Shown here one piece after another: positions 7,448 through 15,502 of a stretch of DNA of 64,000 nucleotides. Within the stretch, counting starts at the first letter, position 1; the number at the start of each line of letters is the position of its first letter. The notes below the pieces were generated by a model, which made no database searches, was not told the origin of the DNA, and saw nothing but the letters and a program-made list of their open reading frames with translations. Origin of the DNA: Sphingobacterium rhinopitheci (lineage in GTDB: Bacteria > Bacteroidota > Bacteroidia > Sphingobacteriales > Sphingobacteriaceae); the NCBI RefSeq assembly GCF_022627575.1, contig NZ_JADEYQ010000003.1:248001-312000 (forward strand), read 5' to 3'. A program made the position numbers and the translations under genes.

Positions 7448-9793
7448 ATGTCTAAGTTATATTATGGCTTTTTATTAGCCATATCTACGTTATTGCCAAG
7501 TATTCAATTACTGGCACAAGAAATTATAGGTACCGTTCAGGACCATAAAGGATTACCTATTGAGAATGCTACTATCCTACTTGAAAACACAGCCATAGGC
7601 GCTAAAACAGATGCGCAAGGTAGTTTCCGTTTAGCAGCTACAGATGCGGCCAAATCAACACTCCTTATCCGCGCGATTGGCTACCAGCCGTTGAAGCAAA
7701 TCCTATCTCAAGAGCAGTATTCATCGAATACCATATTTGTATTACAAGAAGATAACCTGAACCTCAATGAGGTAGTTGTGAGTGCTACACGCTATGGTAT
7801 TGACCGTCAAAAAGCGCCTGTTATCGTTAATGTATTAAGTCCCAAATTATTTAATGCTACGCAGTCCGTTGCGATGTCTGAGACATTAAATTATCAGCCT
7901 GGTGTTCGCGTAGAAAATAATTGTCAAAACTGTGGATTTACACAAGTAAGATTAAATGGATTAGAAGGCGCCTACTCACAAATATTAATCAATAGCCGCG
8001 CGGTATTCAGTGCTTTGAACAGCGTATATGGATTGGATCAAATACCTACAAGTATGATCGACCGTATCGAAGTAGTACGTTCGGGAGGATCTGCTCTATT
8101 TGGAGCTAATGCCATAGCTGGCACCATCAATATTATTACCAAGGATCCAGTAGAAAATGATTGGTCTATTAAATCAACTAACTCATTAATAGGTGGTAAA
8201 TCATGGGATAACACTTTAGATTTTAACACCTCCTATGTAGACAATGATCTAAAAACTGGTGCTACATTTTATGGTATGCATAGAGACCGCCAACCGTATG
8301 ACGCTAATGATGATGGCTTTTCAGAAATAACGAAATTAAGAAATACAACTTTCGGTACTAAAGCATTCTTCAAACCATCCGAATACAACAAGATCACCTT
8401 AGATATGAGTGTTCTAGATGAATACCGTCGTGGTGGTGATCAGATGAATCTAGCACCACATTTTACAGATGTTACAGAACAATTGAGGACTAACTCATTA
8501 ATAGGCGGATTGACATACGATCAATATTCTAAAGATTGGAAACAGAAAATCTCTATTTATGCATCTGCACAAAAAAGTAACCGTGAGAGCTACTACGGCG
8601 GTCTTGGCGGCAATAGAACTGCAGCAGATAGTCTTACAGCAGCAAATGCTTATGGAAACACGAAAGACATCGCATATGTCGGAGGAATACAGTACACCTA
8701 CAATTGGGATACCGATGTATTGACAGGTGGAGTAGAGTTCAATGGAAACAATACAAAAGATGAAATCCCAGGCTATAATCGATTAATAGACCAAAAAACA
8801 AAAAATATAGGCACTTATGTCCAATATGAATGGAACATTATTCCTTCCTTCAAAACATTGATTGGAGCGCGATATGATTATACCCATGTTGATGGAAAAT
8901 ACACGTTGGGAACTTTCAATAGGTCATCAGATAAAAATTTTGGTAACTTCAGTCCTCGATTGACAGTACTATATGATATCATAGAAGGTGTCCAATTCAG
9001 AGGGGGATATGCAAGAGGTTTTCGTGCGCCACAAGCATTCAATGAAGATATGCACGTTACCTCTATCGGCGGCAAACAAGTATTCGTACTTATTGGAGAG
9101 AATTTAAAGACAGAATATTCTAATGCCTACACAGGGTCATTCAACTTTACAAAGAACTTTGGAAGTACCCAAACGAGTCTATTGATTGAAGGTTTCTTAA
9201 CCAATCTAAATAATCAATTTACAACAGTACTAACGAGTGAAAATACAGATATTGTATTGGAGGAAATGCGCAATGGTGAAGGAGCAAAAGTATACGGTAG
9301 TAATATAGAGTTGAATATCGCACCATCGAGCCAATTAACAATACAAGCCGGAGGAACAATCCAACGTGCTGTATACAATAAGGAGCAACTAATCTATGAA
9401 GGCCAATCAGCTGAAGACAATGTATGGACTAAGCGCTATGTACGTACACCCAATGCCTATGGTTATCTGAATACAAACTATAGACCTACAAAAGCTTTTG
9501 CTATTGATGTAACAGGAGTATATACCGGACGAATGTTAGTACCTTATATTCCTGCTGGAGGAGATATGATCATAAAAGAAGCACCTAATTTTGTAGAATT
9601 AAATTTAAGATTAGGTTATACTATAACGACAAAAAAGGAATTTAGTATAGAATTGTTTGGAGGGGTACAAAACATCTTCAATGCATACCAAAAAGACTTT
9701 GATCGTGGCGCCCTTCGCGACTCACAATATATATACGGGCCATCTAGGCCACGTACCATTACTTTTGGTATTAAATTAGGTCATTTTCACTAA
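7448..9793 (+). CDS. TonB-dependent outer-membrane receptor (FepA/BtuB-like)
   Basis: A 781-residue outer-membrane receptor without a SusD partner, which points to a metal complex or cofactor rather than a glycan. It has a signal peptide (1-23), a carboxypeptidase-regulatory-like domain (about 24-105), a TonB-box region (about 106-114), a plug (about 120-230) and a 22-strand-type barrel ending in aromatic-rich residues. The plug has NCQNCG at 158-163, a CxxC pair before the conserved RLNGLEGAYSQILINSR stretch, and the IEVVRSGGSALFGANAIAG motif typical of siderophore/cobalamin-type receptors. The stop codon overlaps the ATG of the thioredoxin gene (TAATG), so the two are translationally coupled. 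The ligand is not identifiable; heme, a metal chelate or cobalamin are options. Confidence 0.92.
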   Translation: MSKLYYGFLLAISTLLPSIQLLAQEIIGTVQDHKGLPIENATILLENTAIGAKTDAQGSFRLAATDAAKSTLLIRAIGYQPLKQILSQEQYSSNTIFVLQEDNLNLNEVVVSATRYGIDRQKAPVIVNVLSPKLFNATQSVAMSETLNYQPGVRVENNCQNCGFTQVRLNGLEGAYSQILINSRAVFSALNSVYGLDQIPTSMIDRIEVVRSGGSALFGANAIAGTINIITKDPVENDWSIKSTNSLIGGKSWDNTLDFNTSYVDNDLKTGATFYGMHRDRQPYDANDDGFSEITKLRNTTFGTKAFFKPSEYNKITLDMSVLDEYRRGGDQMNLAPHFTDVTEQLRTNSLIGGLTYDQYSKDWKQKISIYASAQKSNRESYYGGLGGNRTAADSLTAANAYGNTKDIAYVGGIQYTYNWDTDVLTGGVEFNGNNTKDEIPGYNRLIDQKTKNIGTYVQYEWNIIPSFKTLIGARYDYTHVDGKYTLGTFNRSSDKNFGNFSPRLTVLYDIIEGVQFRGGYARGFRAPQAFNEDMHVTSIGGKQVFVLIGENLKTEYSNAYTGSFNFTKNFGSTQTSLLIEGFLTNLNNQFTTVLTSENTDIVLEEMRNGEGAKVYGSNIELNIAPSSQLTIQAGGTIQRAVYNKEQLIYEGQSAEDNVWTKRYVRTPNAYGYLNTNYRPTKAFAIDVTGVYTGRMLVPYIPAGGDMIIKEAPNFVELNLRLGYTITTKKEFSIELFGGVQNIFNAYQKDFDRGALRDSQYIYGPSRPRTITFGIKLGHFH

Positions 9794-10263
9794 TGAGAAT
9801 TTACATCATTATAAGTTTATTATTCTTCAGTCTGTGTAATCCAATATTTGCACAGACTAAGGAGAATAAAAGTATCAATTGGCTCACCTTTGAACAGTTG
9901 TCAGACTCACTAAATGTACATCCCAAAAAAGTATTGCTATTCTTCCACACGGACTGGTGTAGCTATTGCAAAAAAATGATGAAAGAAACATTTATGAACC
10001 AAGCTATTGTTGATAAAATAAACCAGGAATATTATGCTGTTCATTTTGATGCAGAATCAATAGAAACGGTACAATTCGATAATACTATTTTTGAACATCC
10101 AAATAAACAAAAAATAAGAGGAAAATATCATCCTATAGCTACACTATTGATGCCTCAAAAACAGGCAATATTTCCTACAATTATGATATTAGACGGTGAC
10201 TTTAAGGTGAAAAACGTAACACAAAAATACCTTAGTAGCCACAATTTTAATAAAATTCTATAA
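9793..10263 (+). CDS. Secreted thioredoxin-family protein
   Basis: A 156-residue protein with a signal peptide (1-20) and a thioredoxin fold with the active site WCSYCKK (cysteines at 56 and 59). The spacing and the following KETFMNQAIV stretch resemble the thioredoxin_7/SoxW-like group rather than classical TrxA. It should act in the periplasm as a thiol oxidoreductase. Its ATG overlaps the stop of the TonB receptor gene, and that receptor has a CxxC pair in the plug, so a role in reducing the receptor's cysteines or the incoming metal is an attractive inference. No cis-Pro motif was checked beyond the IFPTIMILD segment, which fits it. Confidence 0.85.
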   Translation: MRIYIIISLLFFSLCNPIFAQTKENKSINWLTFEQLSDSLNVHPKKVLLFFHTDWCSYCKKMMKETFMNQAIVDKINQEYYAVHFDAESIETVQFDNTIFEHPNKQKIRGKYHPIATLLMPQKQAIFPTIMILDGDFKVKNVTQKYLSSHNFNKIL

Positions 10264-10316
10264 TTTTAAACTAAATATTGTAGCGTAAAATGTATTTTTA
10301 TCGTTCTAACCACAAA

Positions 10317-10330
10317 ATATATATATATAT
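10317..10330 (+). repeat. (AT)7 dinucleotide tract upstream of the first FKBP gene
   Basis: Seven uninterrupted AT units end 8 nt before the ATG at 10339. Such tracts can change length by slippage. Here that would alter the spacing between promoter or leader and start codon. Confidence 0.7.
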
Positions 10331-10338
10331 CCATAGTT

Positions 10339-10983
10339 ATGAATAAACTTTTTAAAACAGCATTAGTAATTGCATTAGGATCATTTGTGTTAAGCTCATG
10401 TAACAATAAAGACACTTTCGATTATGAAGGTGAGTACTTAAAGCAAGAGCAAACATTAGATTCACTTTTATCAGCGCAGAAAGTAAAAATCGAAGCCTAT
10501 AAAAATGAATTTATGCCCAATGCAATAGAAGATACTTTAACGAATAATTTTACTTACTTAAATAAAAAAGTAAAAAGAGGTATTTGGTATGTAGTGGAGA
10601 GTCAACCAACAGACAATTCGTACTCTTATTCATTGAATGCTACGGGTACAGCGATTACCTATCCAAAGCTAAAATTAAAATATACTGCTAGACTTTTAGA
10701 TGATACTATAGTAGAATCAGACGTAGTAGGTACTGATTATAACCTAGGTGTTAATTCTACAAAGATCACCTCTATTTGGTACATTTCTTTCTTCCCGTAT
10801 TCTATCAAGTTCAATGCGAATGACATTATCCTTGGTGGTTTAACAAAAGATGGTCTTAAGAAAGGTAGCAAATTTAAAGTTATAACGCCATCATACTATG
10901 CATATGGCAGTTCTTCTCAAACAAATATCCCTGCCAATTCACCATTGGTATATGAATTTGAGGTATTAGAAATTACAAATTAA
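10339..10983 (+). CDS. FKBP-type lipoprotein, probably degenerate
   Basis: A 214-residue lipoprotein (lipobox LSSC, Cys20) with a C-terminal FKBP-like domain (about 110-213). The fold is recognisable from LKLKYTARLLDDTIV, GLTKDGLKKGSKFKVITPS, YAYG and NIPANSPLVYEFEVLEI. Several positions of the active-site pocket differ from classical FKBPs: the F-D pair after the first strand and the usual VIxGW helix are replaced by other residues. It is followed 7 bp later by a second, more canonical copy, so the two are a tandem duplication. Anchored in the outer or inner membrane facing the periplasm, it may assist folding of exported proteins, but isomerase activity is uncertain. Confidence 0.82.
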   Translation: MNKLFKTALVIALGSFVLSSCNNKDTFDYEGEYLKQEQTLDSLLSAQKVKIEAYKNEFMPNAIEDTLTNNFTYLNKKVKRGIWYVVESQPTDNSYSYSLNATGTAITYPKLKLKYTARLLDDTIVESDVVGTDYNLGVNSTKITSIWYISFFPYSIKFNANDIILGGLTKDGLKKGSKFKVITPSYYAYGSSSQTNIPANSPLVYEFEVLEITN

Positions 10984-10990
10984 TCATTAC

Positions 10991-11629
10991 ATGAAAAAAT
11001 TACACCTATCTCTATTAACATTATTAAGTGCACTTTTCATCTTAGCATCTTGTAATAAAGATGATTTTGATTATGCTGCTTCACAAAAAGAGCAACAACG
11101 ACTAGATTCAATAGAAAATGCAAGAGTTGAAGGACTTATAGCAAGCCAAGCTCCTGCATTAAAAACATTTGTAGATGCAAATATGCCGGGAGCTACGTTA
11201 GTTGATTCTCTTGGGATATGGTTTATTGTAGATGCTCCAGGGGAAGAAAACTCCTATACATATACCATCAACAGCTTTGGTCAAATACTAGCCCCTACTG
11301 TAGAGGTAAAATACAAAGGTACTTTACTAAATGGAGATGTATTTGATAAAACTGAAGAAGGTAAATTTGCAGAATTCACCTTAGGTGGAAACTTAATAAG
11401 AGCTTGGCAAATCGCATTCTTACCAAAATCTATTACTTTGAATGGTAATACATTCCCGATAACAGGGTTAACAAATACTGGATTGAAGAAAGGTTCTAAG
11501 ATTCGATTTGTAACTTCATCGCCCTATGCTTATGATAGAGCAGAAGTAAAAGACCCTAAAACGAATGCCATCAAGATTCCAGCTAACTCACCATTATACT
11601 TCGAGATCGAAGTATCAGAGATAAAATAA
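10991..11629 (+). CDS. FKBP-type peptidyl-prolyl isomerase lipoprotein
   Basis: A 212-residue lipoprotein (lipobox LASC, Cys21), paralogous to the gene 7 bp upstream; both share a CN-KD-FDY stretch after the lipid-modified cysteine. The C-terminal FKBP domain (about 100-211) shows VEVKYKGTLLNGDVFDKT, FTLGGNLIRAWQIAF, GLKKGSKIRFVTSS, YAYD and IPANSPLYFEIEV. It keeps the FD pair and the W-containing helix, so isomerase activity is more likely than in its neighbour. It converges with gldB and shares a terminator with it. Gliding-related FKBP lipoproteins (GldI) exist in Bacteroidota, and convergence with gldB is suggestive, but I do not assign that name. Confidence 0.87.
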   Translation: MKKLHLSLLTLLSALFILASCNKDDFDYAASQKEQQRLDSIENARVEGLIASQAPALKTFVDANMPGATLVDSLGIWFIVDAPGEENSYTYTINSFGQILAPTVEVKYKGTLLNGDVFDKTEEGKFAEFTLGGNLIRAWQIAFLPKSITLNGNTFPITGLTNTGLKKGSKIRFVTSSPYAYDRAEVKDPKTNAIKIPANSPLYFEIEVSEIK

Positions 11630-11637
11630 ACTGATAG

Positions 11638-11670
11638 AAAAAGGGATTCAAAATTTGAATCCCTTTTTTT
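11638..11670. terminator. Bidirectional terminator between FKBP genes and gldB
   Basis: A 15-bp perfect inverted repeat (11638-11652 with 11654-11668) flanked by A-tract and T-tract. It follows the FKBP stop and overlaps the last codon of gldB on the other strand (stop at 11669-11671). Confidence 0.88.
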
Positions 11671-12700
11671 ACCCCCTAAATTTGGAGCCTTCCAGTATTT
11701 GCTGAGCATCATTATTTTCCAATAACTGCTTTAAACTTAGCTGAGGATTTCTTTTCATGTATTCACGTACAATCATCCATCCAATATAGGTACCTAACTT
11801 AGGAGAAGATGAATTATTCTCCCCTAGCTCAGGTGTAAAAGGTGCTTCGGAGAAATATTTTTGAATGCGTGGATAATCTGTATTATACAGCAGTTTCTCT
11901 TGTATAAACCAAGCCCATATATCTTTTTGATAGCGCTTGGCCCATTCCCATTGTTCTTTGGTATAACCTATCTTGTCTTCCTCCTTTGCGTCTGGCAAGA
12001 TTACATCCATTGCATACATTATTTTACCATTATATATCATATGCTGTAACGTATTATTTGTAGTACTGGAGAGCGGCAATATCTCTTCCCTCAATACCGT
12101 TTCTATTAGCCGAGGGGTAATATTGGCTGGCGTGAATCTTCGTGATATATACATTGGAATAGATTTTATCAGCGCAGGATAAAATTCAGAATCTACCCCA
12201 AGGAACATATCTAGGCCTATACCAATATAATCTTCTCCCAAAGGCGTTTGAAAGGAAAAACCACCTATAAAGGCTATTATCTGAGGCACCTTATAATCGG
12301 GATAATAGTATTTGATATACTTAAAAGCCTGTGTCAGTTCTTTTTCTTGTAGTGTCAGATTTGGAAAAGTCTTTGTCACAGCATTCGCTAAATCTATAAA
12401 ATCTTTCTTCTGTAACACCTGTCCCAATACATTCTCTATAAGAATACTATCTTTAGGATTTCCTATTTCAAGCATCTCAAACATATAATCGGGATAGAAA
12501 TAAGGATACTCATGTTGCCAAATTGTATTATACGTCAATATTTCTTCCCTGGACACATGTTTTAATTTTTGATCAAAACGATCTATTTTGAGATCAAGAT
12601 CAATTGCAGATACATCAGGCCTATTATAAGGATTATCTTCCTGACACGAAGTAATAAAAACTATTAATAAAAATAAATATCCATTTACTACTCTAGCCAT
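11669..12700 (-). CDS. gldB: GldB-like lipoprotein
   Basis: A 343-residue lipoprotein (lipobox ITSC near residue 19) that fits GldB, one of the proteins required for gliding and type IX-dependent functions in Flavobacterium. Supporting features are the N-terminal IDRFDQKL stretch, the FIGGFSFQTP segment in the middle, the long acidic helical part and the C-terminal GWMIVREYMKRNP stretch. GldB homologues occur in many non-gliding Bacteroidota. In gliders it is usually next to gldC; here no gldC is visible, and nadE lies about 7.4 kb away beyond a SusCD operon. It converges with the FKBP lipoprotein genes. Confidence 0.85.
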   Translation of the reverse strand: MARVVNGYLFLLIVFITSCQEDNPYNRPDVSAIDLDLKIDRFDQKLKHVSREEILTYNTIWQHEYPYFYPDYMFEMLEIGNPKDSILIENVLGQVLQKKDFIDLANAVTKTFPNLTLQEKELTQAFKYIKYYYPDYKVPQIIAFIGGFSFQTPLGEDYIGIGLDMFLGVDSEFYPALIKSIPMYISRRFTPANITPRLIETVLREEILPLSSTTNNTLQHMIYNGKIMYAMDVILPDAKEEDKIGYTKEQWEWAKRYQKDIWAWFIQEKLLYNTDYPRIQKYFSEAPFTPELGENNSSSPKLGTYIGWMIVREYMKRNPQLSLKQLLENNDAQQILEGSKFRG

Positions 12701-12818
12701 GATTTACAATTAGTTACTATTAGGTTTCACTATAAATATAGCGAAATAGTAATCGTAAAGAAGATTTATACTTTGTAAAATGAACAAAAAACAAAATTCT
12801 TTTCAACCAAATAATTAA

Positions 12819-12848
12819 AGAGGGCTCCCCAAATTTGGAGATCCCTCT
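12819..12848 (-). terminator. Terminator of the SusC-SusD-TlpA operon
   Basis: An imperfect inverted repeat (15 bp with two mismatches) starting AGAGGG and ending CCCTCT, 19 nt past the stop of the minus-strand thioredoxin-like gene. On the minus strand it is followed by TTTAATTATTT. Confidence 0.65.
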
Positions 12849-12866
12849 AAAGCAGAATTTATTAAA

Positions 12867-14021
12867 CTAAAAGCCGAAAATATCTTTTAATGTACGATCT
12901 AAACCAGGATCATCACCTGACCAGCGTGCTATAATAATTCCATTTTTATCTAATAGTACTTTGGTTGGAAATGCAGAGATACCATAAGCAGTGACGATAT
13001 CAACTTGGTCCATATCCGTATTGTTCAATACATTTATATACTTGAGTTTATCCTCTTCAATAGCCTTTTTCCAAGTATAATTAGCCTGTTCTATACTTTT
13101 ACTCGTCTCAAATGCTATACCGACAAGTTCAAAATCATCCCCTCGATATTTATTATATAATTCTATTAAATGAGGATGGGATTGACGACATGGCATGCAC
13201 CAGCTACCCCAAAAATCAAGTAACACATATTTACCTTTAAGATCATTCAAATTAAACTTCTCTCCATTGTTCGTAATTCGCTGAAAATTAATTGCCTTCT
13301 GTCCTGTTGCAGCTTTTTCCAAATTAGACATCAACTGTACAATACTAGTAGCGTAGGAATGAGATTTTAACGTATCATCTATCTTATTATAGGCAGCCTT
13401 TAATTCCTCTAGAGATAGTTCTGCATACATCATTTCAGTCAAATAGAATAAACTAACTAATGAACTAGGATTCTTCTCCAAAAACTGATTTCTCAACTCA
13501 TTACTTATTTTCTGATTTTCAGTCAAAGTGGAGATTAAAGTTTTCTCTTCTTCTGCTGACATCGTATTTTTAGTGGCATAATATTTTTTCATCAACAACC
13601 AATTTGCCCCTTCAATCATAGCTTGTTCGGATTTGATCGCTGCCCATTCAGTATTTGCTTTTCCACCAATAACAGTAGCTGCATACAATGTATTTGCGTC
13701 CCCTAGTACCTCTATTATATCATTAGACAAGATTAACCGTAATGCTGGACCTGGTATCATGCCTTGATCTAAATCAATTTGTAATTTTGGATGATTACGT
13801 ATGATTACATTAGCAACTACAGGCTCTTCAATATTTCCCTTAAACACCATCCATCCGTCAATTGGAACAGCACTAGAATCTATAACTAAGTCATCGCCGA
13901 TATTATAAGCCAAAGTAAACTTATTAGTAGATTGGTTTTCGATTTTGAGTTTTAAGGTATATCCTTGCCCATAGAGCATTACTGAACAAAAAAGGAATAA
14001 CAATAGTAGCAAATTTTTCAT
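12867..14021 (-). CDS. TlpA/ResA-like thiol-disulfide oxidoreductase with N-terminal DUF4369-type domain
   Basis: A 384-residue secreted redoxin. It has a signal peptide (1-18), an N-terminal beta-rich domain of DUF4369 type (about 21-115), a helical linker (about 125-235) and a C-terminal TlpA-like thioredoxin domain (about 240-384) with active site WCMPC at 274-278 and the cis-Pro segment ISAFPTKVLLD. It is the last gene of an operon with SusC and SusD. This SusC-SusD-TlpA arrangement is very common in Sphingobacteria and Flavobacteria; the redoxin's role there is not established, with disulfide handling of the receptor or its cargo as a likely idea. Confidence 0.93.
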   Translation of the reverse strand: MKNLLLLLFLFCSVMLYGQGYTLKLKIENQSTNKFTLAYNIGDDLVIDSSAVPIDGWMVFKGNIEEPVVANVIIRNHPKLQIDLDQGMIPGPALRLILSNDIIEVLGDANTLYAATVIGGKANTEWAAIKSEQAMIEGANWLLMKKYYATKNTMSAEEEKTLISTLTENQKISNELRNQFLEKNPSSLVSLFYLTEMMYAELSLEELKAAYNKIDDTLKSHSYATSIVQLMSNLEKAATGQKAINFQRITNNGEKFNLNDLKGKYVLLDFWGSWCMPCRQSHPHLIELYNKYRGDDFELVGIAFETSKSIEQANYTWKKAIEEDKLKYINVLNNTDMDQVDIVTAYGISAFPTKVLLDKNGIIIARWSGDDPGLDRTLKDIFGF

Positions 14022-14054
14022 TTCAATTTTTAGTTTTTAAATGTGCATACGGTA

Positions 14055-15491
14055 TTATGGATTATCTTGCATATCTGGATTTTGAAGCATAATTTTTGCA
14101 GGAATTTTCAACACTAATCGATTAGGATTCATTAAAAAAATATCTTTAACAGATCCATCTTCATTATATAATAAATGATTGTAAGTAGTAGATTCAAAAA
14201 TTGGATCTCCCACCATACGGCGCATGTCATACCAACGAAATCCAAGCGTAGCAAATTCACGTAAACGTTCTTCAAATACAAAACGGACTAAATTTTCCCT
14301 TGACGACATGGCTAAAGCAGGTACTTTTATTTCTTCATCTTCTTTGATTCGTGCCGCACGAAGAGTTTCAAGGTCTGCTATTGCAGCTTGCAATTGTCCC
14401 AAACGAGCGAAACATTCCGCACGCAAAAGATACAACTCAGGTAGTGTAACACCTATTTGAATAGAGGAAGGGCTATTGCGTCGTAAAAAGCCCGGCAAAT
14501 AAGGTTCTCCAAATATGGTAACACCAGTATAAGTGCCCATTCTAAAATCAGAAGTGCTATATAATGATGAAACAGCCGAGTTAACAACTAACTCATTATA
14601 AAAATCGCTAAAAGTATTATCAATTTGTTTGGCATATATGATTTCAGAATTATCTGGTGTAAGAGGGAAATCATATCCAAAAGGTTCGTCCATCTCCAAG
14701 TTTTCATAATTTATTAAACCTAAGCGAACAGGAGAATTAGGGATGCTATTCAAGGCACTATTATAATAGGGCAAGGCATCCGAATACCTACCCATATACG
14801 TATATACTTTGGCTAATAATCCCTCAGCAGCAGGCTTCGAGGCACGCAATCTACTGCTTAATACTATTGGTGCATCTTCTAAAGCCAACGTTAAATCCTC
14901 AATAATAAAATCATAAACTTCTTGTACAGTATTACGACTAAAATTAGTAGCAGCTAAATCATTTTGAATTATAATAGGAAAACCTGGATCTAGCGCAGCA
15001 GTATTTTCATTGTAATGCTTACCATAAAAATTGATTAACAAAAAATAAGTCCATGCTCTTCCTATTCGTGCCTCCGCTTGAATACTTCGTTTTTGCGCTT
15101 CGCTGCCACCTGCAGAAGACATGACTTCGTTAATAATTTTATTATAGACGTAAATATTCTGCATCGGACGTATCAATTCGTATGCGTCTTCATCTGCATT
15201 ATAAATATGATCTTCAAAGCGAAATAACCGTTGATAGCGTCTAACAGAACTCATAAAATAAGGCTCTACAGAAACAATTTCATCACCAAGTACAACTGGT
15301 GCTAAGGGTTCGCCTAGAAAACTAACTGTTAATAAGGAGAGATTATTCAAGGACAAATTATAGTCATTTGTCGTTGTAGCAATTAATCTTCCTTTGGGCA
15401 AAATCTCCAAAAAATCCTTTTTACAGCCACTACTAAGTAAAGAAGTTACTAAGGCTGTGATAAGTATAAAAACTGACTTTGTAAAATTCAT
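14055..15491 (-). CDS. SusD/RagB-family surface lipoprotein
   Basis: A 478-residue outer-membrane lipoprotein that forms the lid of the SusC channel and binds the ligand. It has a lipobox (LSSGC, Cys near 23) followed by KKDFLEILPKG, TPR-like helices carrying EARIGRAWTYFLLINFYG, and the C-terminal RagB-type signature LPELYLLRAECFARLGQ followed by ENLVRFVFEERLREF. It lies 11 bp after the SusC gene and 33 bp before the redoxin gene. It is shorter than most SusDs but complete. The ligand is unknown; SusD members linked to TlpA are often thought to serve peptides or glycoconjugates, which is inference. Confidence 0.94.
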   Translation of the reverse strand: MNFTKSVFILITALVTSLLSSGCKKDFLEILPKGRLIATTTNDYNLSLNNLSLLTVSFLGEPLAPVVLGDEIVSVEPYFMSSVRRYQRLFRFEDHIYNADEDAYELIRPMQNIYVYNKIINEVMSSAGGSEAQKRSIQAEARIGRAWTYFLLINFYGKHYNENTAALDPGFPIIIQNDLAATNFSRNTVQEVYDFIIEDLTLALEDAPIVLSSRLRASKPAAEGLLAKVYTYMGRYSDALPYYNSALNSIPNSPVRLGLINYENLEMDEPFGYDFPLTPDNSEIIYAKQIDNTFSDFYNELVVNSAVSSLYSTSDFRMGTYTGVTIFGEPYLPGFLRRNSPSSIQIGVTLPELYLLRAECFARLGQLQAAIADLETLRAARIKEDEEIKVPALAMSSRENLVRFVFEERLREFATLGFRWYDMRRMVGDPIFESTTYNHLLYNEDGSVKDIFLMNPNRLVLKIPAKIMLQNPDMQDNP

Positions 15492-15502
15492 AAGTGCTGC
15501 TG

